Below, piece after piece: positions 18,325 through 27,730 of a DNA stretch of 64,000 nucleotides. The first letter of the stretch is position 1; every line of letters begins with the position of its first letter. Under the pieces are notes generated by a model. The model was not told the DNA's origin. It saw nothing but the letters and a program-made list of their open reading frames with translations, and did not search any database. The stretch is from Moanibacter sp964542645. Lineage in GTDB: Bacteria; Verrucomicrobiota; Verrucomicrobiia; Opitutales; UBA2987. The DNA is taken from assembly GCA_964542645.1 (NCBI GenBank), contig CAZIUG010000015.1, forward strand, positions 692,075 through 756,074, written 5' to 3'. The translations under genes and the position numbers were made by a program.

Positions 18325-19737
18325 TTAATTTCCCACGACATCCCCTCTCTGATCGAGAGCCTTGGACATTTCCGTTATGGTAGTAAATTTCTCACGGATC
18401 TTTCCTTTCTTCCTACCTCTCTCGATCTCAAACCCGTTTAGTCGCTTCCAATCTTCAAAATCCACGAATTGAACTCCTCTTTCCCGCAATATTCCCGGCA
18501 AAGCCTCTTCTTCGCCCTTGGGTAAAACCTTCGCTGTTTTACCTTTCAGATCTTCCAGCATTGCATCTACAGTAGCAACAGAATCCCTTCGATTCGTCCC
18601 AATCAGCCCAGTTGGACCTCTCTTTGCCCACCCCACCACGTACTGTCCTTCAATCCGATTATCTCCTTCATCCGTCACTCTGCCGGCTTCATTTGGGATT
18701 CGGCCGAGATTCAGGTCAAAAGGAACCCCGGGAATAGGGACGCCGCGATATCCTACAGATCGCAGGACCATCCCTACCTCAAGAGTCTCAAACACATTCT
18801 TGCCTCTTGGTTTAGGCGTTCCCGACTCGTCCCGGTAGAGTTCATTCTTCTCAATTCTCACGGCCTCTACCCGTCCATTACGACCTAATATCTCAACTGG
18901 AGATACCAGGAAGCGCAATTTCACTTTTCTTCGCTCAACGCCTCCCCCTAACTTAGACTGGTCAGTCAAGAATTCAACATTTCGGCGACAATTTGCATCT
19001 AACAAAGCTCTCTTAGATAGCTGATCCAATACAACCTCGGAAGGATCGATGATCAAATCTACACCACTGAGTTCAGCGATTTCTCTGATTTCCTTCGTCG
19101 TAAAGGAAGCCTGGGCAAAGCCTCTTCTCCCAAGGATCAAGATTTCTCTAACCCGACTTTCTCGGAGTGCTTCTAAAGCATAATGCGAAATATCTGAACC
19201 CTCAAGCTCATCCGGCCTCTTGCTCAAGATACGCGTTACATCCATCGCAACGTTACCAACCCCGACCACTGCTACCCGTTCAACCGAAAGATCGAACACA
19301 TGCTCCTTATGTTCGGGATGACCATTATACCAACCGACAAATTCCGTTGCTGGACAACTTCCGGTCAGTTCCTCACCAGGGATTCCCATTTTCTGATCCG
19401 ATTCATTGCCAACAGCATAGACAATTTGGTCATAATTTCCCTTGAGATCTTCTAGGCCAATATCTCGACCCAGCATTACATTTCCAAAAAAACGAAAGCC
19501 CGGCATCTCCGCAACTCGGGTATAGATAGTGGTAACCGCTTTAATCTTCTGATGGTCTGGTGCCACGCCGCCTCGAACCAAACCGAACGGCGTAGGAAGC
19601 CGATCAAGAATATCCACCCGGACTGAAATTCCCGCTCTTTTAAGCAAAGATTCAGCGGCGTAGAATCCTGATGGCCCAGCCCCCACTATTGCCACCCTAA
19701 CAGGCCTCTCTGCAGACCCAAAGGAAAATCTTTTCAT
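18325..19737 (-). CDS. ferredoxin/adrenodoxin-type NADP+ reductase (FprA-like)
   Basis: This 470-residue flavoprotein transfers electrons between NADPH and ferredoxin. The FAD-binding motif VAIVGAGPSGFYAAE is near residue 15, followed by LPTPFGLVRGGVAPDHQKIK, which is diagnostic of the adrenodoxin reductase/FprA family. The NADP-binding segment is VAVVGVGNVAMDVTRIL, and VVGWAKRGPTGLIGTNR completes the FAD site. Length is normal for FprA. Its ATG overlaps the stop of the upstream ugd gene by 4 bases, so the two are translationally coupled, an unusual pairing. No ferredoxin gene is adjacent. Confidence 0.92.
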   Translation of the reverse strand: MKRFSFGSAERPVRVAIVGAGPSGFYAAESLLKRAGISVRVDILDRLPTPFGLVRGGVAPDHQKIKAVTTIYTRVAEMPGFRFFGNVMLGRDIGLEDLKGNYDQIVYAVGNESDQKMGIPGEELTGSCPATEFVGWYNGHPEHKEHVFDLSVERVAVVGVGNVAMDVTRILSKRPDELEGSDISHYALEALRESRVREILILGRRGFAQASFTTKEIREIAELSGVDLIIDPSEVVLDQLSKRALLDANCRRNVEFLTDQSKLGGGVERRKVKLRFLVSPVEILGRNGRVEAVRIEKNELYRDESGTPKPRGKNVFETLEVGMVLRSVGYRGVPIPGVPFDLNLGRIPNEAGRVTDEGDNRIEGQYVVGWAKRGPTGLIGTNRRDSVATVDAMLEDLKGKTAKVLPKGEEEALPGILRERGVQFVDFEDWKRLNGFEIERGRKKGKIREKFTTITEMSKALDQRGDVVGN

Positions 19738-21161
19738 GCTTTTTCTGTACTCCGGCCTATACCGAATGCTTGGAACCCTATTTCTTCAATATCATTGAGA
19801 TCGAGAATATTTCTACCATCAAAGAGAAAGGCCGGTTTTCGCATTGAGTTAAAAATTCTCTTAAAATCGAGCTCTTTGAATTCATCCCACTCCGTCAGTA
19901 CGGCCACGGCCTGTGCCCCATAACAGGCCTGATAAGGATCTGAAACAGTCTCAATTTTGTCCCTTAGCCCAGCTCCAGAACGGATAATGCCCAGCGCGTT
20001 TTTAATGTCATCTGATGATGCTTGGGGATCGTAAATAGAAAGGCTTGCTTCCTCTTCGAGGAGATCACGACAAACATATATAGCCGCGGATTCCCGTATG
20101 TCATTAGTGTCCTTCTTAAAGGAGAATCCGAGAATGGCGATCCTCTTCCCCGAGACAGAGTTAGAAAGTTGATTCACGATTCTGCTAGAAAACCTTCTCC
20201 TTTGGAGACTATTCATAACCACGACCTGCCGCCAATATTCTGCTACTTCCGATAACCCGGAACTCTCGCAAAGGTAGATTAGATTCAAAATATCCTTTTC
20301 AAAACAGGACCCGCCGAATCCAACAGACGATTTCAGAAACTTCGCACCAATGCGTGAATCGGCGCCAACAGCTTCGGCAACTTCATCAACGTTGGCTCCA
20401 GTCTCTTCACAAAGCATTGAAATTGAGTTAATCGAGGAGAGGCGTTGTGCCAGGAAAGCATTTGCAGTCAATTTTGAAAGTTCTGAAGACCAGAGATTAG
20501 TTGTGATAATCCGCTTCCTTGGGACCCATTTCGCATAAATTTCAACAAGCTTTCCCATTGCCTGAATTCCTTCGATGCTCTTATCTCCACCAATCAGGAC
20601 ACGATCAGGATTCTCCAAGTCCGCTATGGCGGTACCTTCGGCGAGGAACTCTGGATTGGAAAGCACCTGAAATCTGGCGCTCCGATCATTGGCATTAAGA
20701 ATGCGCCTGATCGACTCGGCAGTCCGTACAGGGACGGTTGATTTCTCGACTACAATCTTACCTGAATCCGCGACATCGGCAATTTGACGAGCGCTATTCT
20801 CGATATACTTCAGATCGGGAGCGAAACCTGCGCCCAAACCGGTTGACTTCGTTGGCGTCGGAAGACACATGAATATAATGTCCGCCTTATAAATGCCCCC
20901 TTTCACATCCGTTGAAAAGAAGAGGTTGCGATCTCTAACAAGACCGAGAATCTCATCCAACCCCGGTTCAAATATAGGAGGTTTATCCGAATTCCATGCA
21001 GCCACTCTCTTAGAATCAATATCAACGACGGAGACTGTGATATCAGGACATTTGTACGCTAACATTGCCATGTGGGGACCTCCCACAAACCCGGCACCTA
21101 TACAGCAAATCTCCAATGTCGATGGAACCATCGAACTGGAGCTTTCATTATCTTCCCTCAT
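19734..21161 (-). CDS. ugd: UDP-glucose 6-dehydrogenase, animal-like type
   Basis: The enzyme oxidises UDP-glucose to UDP-glucuronate with two NAD+, feeding capsule, exopolysaccharide or LPS synthesis. The NAD-binding motif CCIGAGFVGGPHMAMLAYKCP and the active-site segment GFGGSCFEKDILNLIYLCES (Cys286) match the metazoan-type branch, with a length of 475, rather than the shorter Gram-positive type. A polar N-terminal tail of about 14 residues may be artefactual; Met11 is an alternative start. The stop is coupled to the FprA-like reductase gene. No glycosyltransferases are close by. Confidence 0.94.
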   Translation of the reverse strand: MREDNESSSSMVPSTLEICCIGAGFVGGPHMAMLAYKCPDITVSVVDIDSKRVAAWNSDKPPIFEPGLDEILGLVRDRNLFFSTDVKGGIYKADIIFMCLPTPTKSTGLGAGFAPDLKYIENSARQIADVADSGKIVVEKSTVPVRTAESIRRILNANDRSARFQVLSNPEFLAEGTAIADLENPDRVLIGGDKSIEGIQAMGKLVEIYAKWVPRKRIITTNLWSSELSKLTANAFLAQRLSSINSISMLCEETGANVDEVAEAVGADSRIGAKFLKSSVGFGGSCFEKDILNLIYLCESSGLSEVAEYWRQVVVMNSLQRRRFSSRIVNQLSNSVSGKRIAILGFSFKKDTNDIRESAAIYVCRDLLEEEASLSIYDPQASSDDIKNALGIIRSGAGLRDKIETVSDPYQACYGAQAVAVLTEWDEFKELDFKRIFNSMRKPAFLFDGRNILDLNDIEEIGFQAFGIGRSTEKA

Positions 21162-21279
21162 TGAAGATTCCGTAAATCATCAACCTGTACACTTCCCTTA
21201 TAAAGCTTATCAGACAGTTCTACCAGAGACAAAATTATTTTGACCGTAACAGCACACTGAATACGAAAGAAGCCCAGGA

Positions 21280-22551
21280 CTAGGAGAATTCCCTGGCCAC
21301 TTTAGCAAATCTTTGACCTGCCTCTTCGAGCCAATTTCCATCTAACGAACCAAAGCTCAAACGGATATAATTGGTAGGCGGTCTTTCAGCAAAGAACAAT
21401 TCACCCGGCACATAGAGCACACCCTCCGCTATACAAGCCTTACAAAACTCAGAGTCTACTCCCGTGTCAATCCGATCCGGTGCTCGAAGCCAAAGCAGGA
21501 TGCCTCCGGTCGGAGTCTCCCAATCCCATTCCATTTCCCTGAGACCACCGTCAAGTAGTGTTCCCTGTAAAATGTCCATTTTCGCTTTGTAGTACCGACT
21601 AATCTTCCTTAGATACTCGGCATAACAACCATCTGCTATAACCCGCTCGATTATTGCCTGAGCAAAATTGGATGTGCCGAAATCTTGTTGACCCTTAACC
21701 CGGGCAAGATTGTTAAACCAATCTGCTTCGGAACAATAGGCGTAGCCCACTTTTAATCCCGTTGAGAAGGGCTTCGTAAATGTCCCAGCATAAAGAGTAG
21801 GAATTCCTTCGAATTCGTCCATGCTCATATGGCTTGGAGCAGGAAAGGGTGAGTGGAAGTAGAGCTCGCGGTAAGCTGCATCCTCGATAAAAGGAATGGG
21901 GAAGGGAAGAGATCTCAACAGATTTCCCAGTTGACGCTTTTCCGCTACGTTCATCGAGCGCGTGGATGGATTGGCAAAATAACTTACACTGTAAAGCCCC
22001 TTAACTCGGATGATTTCTCCACTTTCTGTGAGTCCGTCGATCATCTCTTTCAGACCCTTAAAATCAAGTCCTCCATTCTGTATTACCGGCATAGGCATGG
22101 GGGTTACACCCAATCCCTTGAGCACCTCTAGAAAGACAAAATAGGTTGGCTGTTCGACCAAAATTATATCGCCTGGATCGCAGAGGATTTGAATCGCAAG
22201 GTAGAGCGCCTGTTGCGAGCCATTCGTAACAAGAATACGATTTGGGTTCAAAGAAAGCCCCTCTTCTCCGGGATATTGCGCCAAGAATCGCGCGATTCCT
22301 TCTTTCAGTCCACCTCTTCCATTATTTAACCCATACTGTAGGTGCTCGGGATCTGTACCAAGTTGCGCCAGCTCACCAACTACCTCGCTAACCAGTTCAA
22401 CTGGCAGAACCGAATTATCCGTGAAGCCTGCTGCGAGAGAAAGGAGACTTGAATCTCCCAGGGCAAGATCCATAAGACGTACAATCTCGGGATCTGAAAG
22501 GTTTTCACCAAGACTCGAGAATCTTATCTTCTTGGTGTTGGATTGTGCCAT
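21280..22551 (-). CDS. PLP-dependent aminotransferase, class I/II (2-aminoadipate/LysN-like)
   Basis: This 423-residue aminotransferase of fold type I carries the Schiff-base lysine in GTFTKPFSTGLKVGY, the VTNGSQQALYLAIQIL cofactor loop, the EDAAYREL aspartate region and the C-terminal YIRLSFGS arginine that binds the carboxylate. The sequence style is that of MocR-related or LysN-like enzymes without the helix-turn-helix domain. It probably transaminates an amino acid with 2-oxoglutarate. The ATG follows a run of eight A bases directly. The gene lies 118 bases upstream of ugd, on the same strand, perhaps without functional link. Confidence 0.85.
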   Translation of the reverse strand: MAQSNTKKIRFSSLGENLSDPEIVRLMDLALGDSSLLSLAAGFTDNSVLPVELVSEVVGELAQLGTDPEHLQYGLNNGRGGLKEGIARFLAQYPGEEGLSLNPNRILVTNGSQQALYLAIQILCDPGDIILVEQPTYFVFLEVLKGLGVTPMPMPVIQNGGLDFKGLKEMIDGLTESGEIIRVKGLYSVSYFANPSTRSMNVAEKRQLGNLLRSLPFPIPFIEDAAYRELYFHSPFPAPSHMSMDEFEGIPTLYAGTFTKPFSTGLKVGYAYCSEADWFNNLARVKGQQDFGTSNFAQAIIERVIADGCYAEYLRKISRYYKAKMDILQGTLLDGGLREMEWDWETPTGGILLWLRAPDRIDTGVDSEFCKACIAEGVLYVPGELFFAERPPTNYIRLSFGSLDGNWLEEAGQRFAKVAREFS

Positions 22552-22852
22552 TTTTTTTTAAGTACGAGTTAAAACCCCTTGAAAAACACCTAATACACCC
22601 GTTTGAAGATTGCTAAATAACACAGTAATCTGCCGACGTCATATTTAAAGTCTAGGATTCCAAGCCGGAAAGTATTTTTCTGCATCTTTTGACGTAAATC
22701 CTCATTTGGTAGAAACCGTGAAGCCAGAATTCGGAGCAAATAATTTCCAGCGCGGCCTTAAAATGATTCGGCAACGAAGTCTTGCTACACCAAGCATAGC
22801 ATGATTCGTCCTCCCCGCTACGATTCCTTATGTATAGACATTTTGCTCTCCC
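22552..22852. other. non-coding gap between aminotransferase and TolB-like genes
   Basis: These 301 bases hold no recognisable gene; the promoter of the minus-strand aminotransferase gene should lie here. A plus-strand open frame at its right end (from 22801) is a shadow of the TolB-like gene. Confidence 0.35.
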
Positions 22853-24079
22853 TTAAGGAAACGGGTAGACGAAATGAGGCTGAAAGATTTTCCCCTGTCC
22901 TCGTGGATTCAACTCCGTTGATTTTCCAGTCTGAGAATCCAATAAGACTAAACCTCGTTTCTTTCCCTTTCCTGCCGTGTAGACAATATGCCTTCCATCA
23001 TTGAGCCAGGTCGGTTCAACGGCGTCGCCTCCGCCTCGGGTTATAACCTTCGTCCTCGATTCAGCCATATCATAAAGCGCAATTTTAAACCTTCTACCCT
23101 GTAGAATCGTAAACGCGATCTGATTCGGGTGAACCGGGTTCCAAGCCGGCTCGGCACAAATACCGCTTATATTCGTCGGGATTCTCTTAGGTCGACCACC
23201 GGTGATTGAAACGCGAAAGAGTTGAGGACTCCCTAGCCGATCAGAAGTAAAGGCAATAGTTCTCCCATTAGGTGCCCAAGTCGGATCAGCTTCCACAGCG
23301 TTTCTTGAGTGGGTGAGTCGCCGTATGTGAGTACCACTTAAATCGCAGATGTAAAGTTCCGCATTCCCCACGCTTGAGAGAATTAAAGCGATTTCAGTCC
23401 CCCTAGGATTGTAGGTTGCTCCTGTATTAGATCCTTTGAAACCCATGAAGAGCTCTCTCTGTCTGCTGCGCAGGTCAGTTTTATAGATATCGGGAAATCC
23501 ATTCGGATAGTAGCTTGTAAAGAGAACACTTTGCCCGTCAGGTGCTAGATTCGGAGAAAGGCACTTCGCCCCATCTTTGGTAACTCTTATCACATTGACG
23601 AAAAAAAGGTCCGAAACATATACTTCAGGGGATCCAGTCTGATCACCCACCCAAGCGAGCTTTCCAGCAAAATAGCCTGGATTCCCAGAGGTCTTCCTCA
23701 CTGCTAAATCAGCAGCTTTAAGAACAGTTTGGGTCACATCAGTACCGCTCACCCTCTTTCGGAAAAGGACCATAGCTGGCCTTCCACTAAGGATAATAAG
23801 CTCAACTTGGTTATTCTCTAATACAGAAAATCGAAATTCAAAGTCGCTCTCACCACCTCGCTGCAATTCATAGCCCCCATGGGAGGAAAATGCTTGTGAC
23901 ACCAAGCTTACGATCCAACCCGAATCTGCCGTTATCTCAACCTCGATCGTCTTTCTCTGGGATTCGCGATTGATGACACCAAGGTTGAAACCTTGAGTCG
24001 GCTCATCTGCTCCCAACCAAACTACCTGAAATAAACCAATGCAGGCAAGTAATGAGATCCGAAGCATGGGTAAGGGCAT
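22853..24079 (-). CDS. periplasmic TolB-like beta-propeller protein
   Basis: About 408 residues from ATG 24079, chosen because a signal peptide (LRISLLACIGLFQVVWLGA) follows at once and a GGATGAG element lies upstream. Earlier ATGs (24106 or further) would only add polar residues. An N-terminal alpha/beta domain (about residues 20-150) precedes WD40-like TolB blades with repeated patterns such as SPNLAPDGQSVLFTSYYPNG, TYNPRGTEIALILS, DPTWAPNGRTIAFTSDR and EPTWLNDGRHIVYTAG. TolB is a periplasmic part of the Tol-Pal system. Neither tolQRA nor pal is in the window, so a different role is possible. Confidence 0.85.
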   Translation of the reverse strand: MPLPMLRISLLACIGLFQVVWLGADEPTQGFNLGVINRESQRKTIEVEITADSGWIVSLVSQAFSSHGGYELQRGGESDFEFRFSVLENNQVELIILSGRPAMVLFRKRVSGTDVTQTVLKAADLAVRKTSGNPGYFAGKLAWVGDQTGSPEVYVSDLFFVNVIRVTKDGAKCLSPNLAPDGQSVLFTSYYPNGFPDIYKTDLRSRQRELFMGFKGSNTGATYNPRGTEIALILSSVGNAELYICDLSGTHIRRLTHSRNAVEADPTWAPNGRTIAFTSDRLGSPQLFRVSITGGRPKRIPTNISGICAEPAWNPVHPNQIAFTILQGRRFKIALYDMAESRTKVITRGGGDAVEPTWLNDGRHIVYTAGKGKKRGLVLLDSQTGKSTELNPRGQGKIFQPHFVYPFP

Positions 24080-24410
24080 TATCGATATCTCATCCAACCT
24101 TCGCATTTTCACAGTATTCCATGAATTCGGTAATAAAACAATAGCGTTTACACACACACCCAATTCCCCCACCGTTCCGGGAGGATCGTCTTGACACATT
24201 ACTACCATACGATTCCAAAGCTAGCCTAATTGAAAATCCTGAGAGCTGCTTTAAGATCGGAAAGCTGATAAGCCGTGATCATAAATTCAAGCAACTAGAG
24301 AAAATTATCAAAGAAATACTCTGGCCATCGAATCATAACTGCCGAAATCTCAACCACGCACTTCTCCCAAATAAATTATTGTTAAAACTAATAAGACCTG
24401 GAATTAGATT
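24080..24410. other. divergent intergenic region between TolB-like gene and mrp
   Basis: These roughly 330 bases separate two genes transcribed away from each other and must contain both promoters. A TTGACA at about 24190 on the plus strand has no matching -10 element at the right spacing. Nothing else was recognised. Confidence 0.35.
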
Positions 24411-25487
24411 ATGTCTTCTAGCCAAATGGATAAAAATACGATCTTCAATCTACTTCGGCAGGTTAACTATCCAGGATTCAGTCGAGATATCGTTTCCTTT
24501 GGCCTGGTTCGTGATGTTCAATTCCAAAATGAAACCGTCACCATCAAACTTGAAGTTTCAACCGACAATCCCCAAATACCCAACCAAATAAAAGCCGATG
24601 TAGAGTCCATCCTCACACGGGCCGAAGGAATCTCTAATGCGGACGTTCGTATTGCTCTCAAGAAACCAGCTAGTCCGACTCCACCCGGCACCCCAACACC
24701 ACGAAAAATACCTGGGGTTAAGCATGTTATTGCAATCGCCAGTGGAAAAGGAGGCGTTGGGAAGTCAACTTTTGCCGTCAATCTAGCCTGTGCTGTGGAG
24801 CGAATCTTGAGCACGAGGGGCATGCCGCGTCAGACAGGGATCATGGACTGCGATATCTATGGCCCTTCCATTCCGCTAATGATTGGAATAAATACTCGTC
24901 CTGAGATTGAAGATGAGAAAATTCTGCCAATAGAAAACTTCCATATCAGGGTCATGTCCATGGGATTCCTCGTCGACGACAAAACCCCCGTTGTCTGGCG
25001 GGGACCTATGGTAACTCAGACAATTGTCCAATTCGCCCAATACGTTGATTGGGGAGAGTTGCAATTACTCATAGTTGACCTGCCCCCCGGCACCGGTGAC
25101 GCCCACCTCACTCTTGTCCAGAACATCGCAATTGACGGAGCTATCATTATCACCACTCCTCAAGCAGCCGCCTTTAATGTTGCTTGTAGGGGCGCTCGTA
25201 TGTTCGACAAGGTGAACGTTCCTATTCTCGGCGTGGCAGAAAACATGAGTTACCTCGAAGATCCTACTTCTGGTGAACACAATCACATCTTTGGAAAGGG
25301 CGGCGGTGAGACTACCGCGACCTTCCTAGAAACCGAACTCTTTGGTCGGGTACCACTGGACCCAAGAATTCGTGAAGGTGGAGATATTGGCGTTCCATCA
25401 GTCGTCGGATTCCCTGATTGTAATGCCTCACGAATATTTCACCAAATTGCGGAAAAAACACTCGCAAAACTGCTAATCGGAACATAG
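24411..25487 (+). CDS. mrp: Mrp/ApbC-family Fe-S cluster carrier ATPase lacking the CxxC motif
   Basis: This 358-residue P-loop protein of the Mrp/NBP35 family assembles and carries Fe-S clusters. An N-terminal MIP18/DUF59 domain (about 1-85) is followed by a Pro/Thr linker, the deviant Walker A GKGGVGKST at 112-120, MDCDIYGPSIP, MGFLVDD, and DLPPGTGD. The Cys-x-x-Cys pair that normally follows ENMSY is absent. Residues 282-285 read LEDP, and the DNA supports this reading without frameshift. The gene is monocistronic, with a possible terminator hairpin after it. Confidence 0.9.
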   Translation: MSSSQMDKNTIFNLLRQVNYPGFSRDIVSFGLVRDVQFQNETVTIKLEVSTDNPQIPNQIKADVESILTRAEGISNADVRIALKKPASPTPPGTPTPRKIPGVKHVIAIASGKGGVGKSTFAVNLACAVERILSTRGMPRQTGIMDCDIYGPSIPLMIGINTRPEIEDEKILPIENFHIRVMSMGFLVDDKTPVVWRGPMVTQTIVQFAQYVDWGELQLLIVDLPPGTGDAHLTLVQNIAIDGAIIITTPQAAAFNVACRGARMFDKVNVPILGVAENMSYLEDPTSGEHNHIFGKGGGETTATFLETELFGRVPLDPRIREGGDIGVPSVVGFPDCNASRIFHQIAEKTLAKLLIGT

Positions 25488-25523
25488 CTTCGGGCCGCCT
25501 TTTGGACTACTTTCATACTCCCT

Positions 25524-25538
25524 GGCCTCCGAGAGGCC
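25524..25538 (+). terminator. hairpin downstream of mrp, possible rho-independent terminator
   Basis: The sequence GGCCTC-CGA-GAGGCC forms a perfect 6-bp GC-rich stem with a 3-base loop, 36 bases after the mrp stop, followed by TTCTCTCT. The tail is pyrimidine-rich but not a pure T-run, so strength is uncertain. Confidence 0.45.
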
Positions 25539-25611
25539 TTCTCTCTGGTTGAGGGTTTTGAGCTGCGCTTCGACACCGAGATCTCGTACTAGAATTTATC
25601 CCACTTCCCCG

Positions 25612-25833
25612 ATGAAAGAAGAAACCCCGACAAACATCGACTCCAGTCGTAGCGACTTCGCCACGAATTCAGGACTCTACAAAGAGTTTCTCGCAGAGCG
25701 GGAAGAAATCCTGAAACATAAATGGCTAGAATCGGAAAAAGTCGGACATGATATCGGTTTTGAGAAAGCTCTCCTGGATTGGATCCGTAACTACCGAGAC
25801 GATTGGAGATCGGGTCGAAGGTGCAGTGGTTAG
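25612..25833 (+). CDS. small conserved-looking protein (possible DUF4032-like)
   Basis: This 73-residue cytosolic protein starts at ATG 25612; an in-frame upstream ATG at 25549 would overlap the mrp terminator region and adds a non-conserved Arg/Ser-rich tail. After a polar N-terminus, the core reads YKEFLAEREEILKHKWLESEKVGHDIGFEKALLDWI. It resembles the C-terminal 'HRW-LSE--GRD-G---A--DY' pattern of DUF4032-type proteins; this match is from memory and weak. Function is unknown. It may serve as a small adaptor or be expressed alone. Confidence 0.5.
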   Translation: MKEETPTNIDSSRSDFATNSGLYKEFLAEREEILKHKWLESEKVGHDIGFEKALLDWIRNYRDDWRSGRRCSG

Positions 25834-26294
25834 CAGCTCGCCATAAAGCGAATCTCTAAATCGCTGACGTAATTATCGACGTAACCGCGTGCTGAAGGCA
25901 CTGTTCGGCGAAAAGCCCGATTTCTCTACCTGATTTCGCGATGGATTGTATGACGCCTCAAATGAGGGTTGTACTTCTTTTTTTCGACCCGTTCCGTCTC
26001 GCCCCTTTTATTCCGCGTCGACAAATATCGAGAGACCGGCTTCCCTTCTTTTCGCGCCTCCGTGCATTCTAGGGTTATGTGTTCTCTAGGCATAATCTAA
26101 ACCTCTTCTGGAACCAAGCACGATACCTCGAACACGTCTGGATTCAACCTCAAAATTCAGGGAGATTATCTCAACTAATTCAATTTACTTGATGTCTCTC
26201 TGCGAGTTAGTCCATTCGATGTCTACAGTGTAATACTTCCCCAATATAGAAAATTACATTTTGTCGAGTCCCCCTTGCCTTTGAGAACAGCGAC
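25834..26294. other. non-coding gap, 461 bases
   Basis: No ORF or RNA family was recognised. At 25956-25967 a short CCTCA-AA-TGAGG hairpin is followed 10 bases later by a seven-T run (25978-25984), a weak terminator candidate for the small plus-strand gene upstream. A heptamer GACGTAA occurs twice near 25870-25890. Confidence 0.35.
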
Positions 26295-27659
26295 CTAAAT
26301 ATGGTCACCCGAGCCCCGATGACTGAGCGGCAACATAACGCCTTTACGAAACAGTGTGATCTGCCCGCTACTCGCTGAAACAACAACCGCTACGCAATCA
26401 GCTGCTATTGAGATAGCAGACGCCGCTGAGTGACGCGCTCCTAGCCCACTGGGCATATCCAGGTAGAAGTCTCCGTGTGTGTGAATCAAACTTCCAGCAG
26501 ATTCGACAACGCCATTACCACGGATCATAAAAGCTCCGTCAATCGACGAAAACTCCTTAATCGTCTCATGCATGAAGGGATTGAGAACGTTGCGGTCCTC
26601 CTCCTTATGTCCAAAGAAAGGATTTAACACCAACGGTGTTATCATCTTGTTCATCTTTTCTGAATACCCCACCACAAAAAGGCAACCAATTGGCCTACCC
26701 TCTCTTCCTTCAACAGCCAACTCCGATGCGATGGAAAGGATTCGCTCAATTACTTCAACCGCAACTCCTGAGGGGAGTAAATCCTTCTCTGCTGTCAACA
26801 CGGTGGAAAATTCCTCGGAGACATCGATTACAGCTAGAGTATCGAATTGATTACTTCCTGGAATTCCCCCCACACAACAGATTCTGTCTTCATGAGAGAA
26901 TATGGCTCGGGTCAACCCGATCAGGATCGCACTTCGTAACTGAGACAGTCGTTGATTGGCGAATGACCGAATCTCGATGGTAGCGTCAAATTTCACCCTG
27001 TTCTCTCGTGATTCAGAAACTTGGCTATCTCGCACCCTGACCGTTTTCATTTTAGCAAAAGGCCGACTCGCATCGATTCCACCTTCTACGGTGTCTTCAA
27101 ACAAGAGCACGGCAGTGCACTTGGCCTCTCGCGCAATTGTCTCTGCCTCTCTCAGAAAAAGTTGATTGAATCGACTCGGCTTTAGAACAGGCTTTGCCAG
27201 CTCCCCAGAAATCCTTTGCAAAAATCGTTCTCGAAATCCAGTCAAGGTTTTCTCCTCAAGCAGATAATCTACCATAGACTGCTCCTGAAACAATTTGGCT
27301 ACTTCAGCCAAGATGCTGAGGTAGTTCCTATCCTTATCAGAGGCAAGAAGTAGGACAACAATTCTTGTTGATTCATACTCCGGTTTTCCCTCGTAGTCTA
27401 GACCACGTGGACATCTTCCAATAGCGAAAATGTATGCACCCTTCATCTTGAAACGAATGTGCGGCATCACTACTCCATTGCCCAGATACGTCGTCATCGC
27501 CTTTTCCCGATCTAGAAGCTCACGCGATATCCGCTTCCGGCGGTAGTTGCCCCCAATTCGGGAGCCGATTACGGTCAAGAGTTCATCGATCGCTCCCCTA
27601 AAATCAGTACTCTTTAGGTCGATGATGCGGGTTTTTGCTATATATCGACTAAGGCGCAT
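26295..27659 (-). CDS. diadenylate cyclase fused to a PTS EIIA-like domain
   Basis: This 454-residue protein probably makes cyclic di-AMP. Residues 1-150 resemble a PTS EIIA type 2 (PtsN/FruA) domain, with a candidate phospho-His67 in VMPHIRF. Residues 160-300 form an alpha/beta domain reminiscent of the pyruvate-kinase C-terminal-like domain of archaeal DacZ enzymes. Residues 310-440 are a DAC domain with the DGA motif (Asp374, SSIDGAFMIRG) and the RH motif (GLGARHSAA, Arg409-His410). The third position of the usual RHR is Ser. It has no transmembrane segments, so it is soluble. It suggests that phosphotransfer state controls c-di-AMP. Confidence 0.8.
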   Translation of the reverse strand: MRLSRYIAKTRIIDLKSTDFRGAIDELLTVIGSRIGGNYRRKRISRELLDREKAMTTYLGNGVVMPHIRFKMKGAYIFAIGRCPRGLDYEGKPEYESTRIVVLLLASDKDRNYLSILAEVAKLFQEQSMVDYLLEEKTLTGFRERFLQRISGELAKPVLKPSRFNQLFLREAETIAREAKCTAVLLFEDTVEGGIDASRPFAKMKTVRVRDSQVSESRENRVKFDATIEIRSFANQRLSQLRSAILIGLTRAIFSHEDRICCVGGIPGSNQFDTLAVIDVSEEFSTVLTAEKDLLPSGVAVEVIERILSIASELAVEGREGRPIGCLFVVGYSEKMNKMITPLVLNPFFGHKEEDRNVLNPFMHETIKEFSSIDGAFMIRGNGVVESAGSLIHTHGDFYLDMPSGLGARHSAASAISIAADCVAVVVSASSGQITLFRKGVMLPLSHRGSGDHI

Positions 27660-27730
27660 GGCAGATTACTAGGACTTATCCCAGATTTAAAATTTCCACC
27701 TAAACTTCCTTTTTATACAAGCTGAATCCT

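Noticed and set aside
24180..24215. TTGACA box as an mrp promoter
   Set aside because: No -10 element occurs at 16-18 bases, and it is more than 190 bases from the mrp start.
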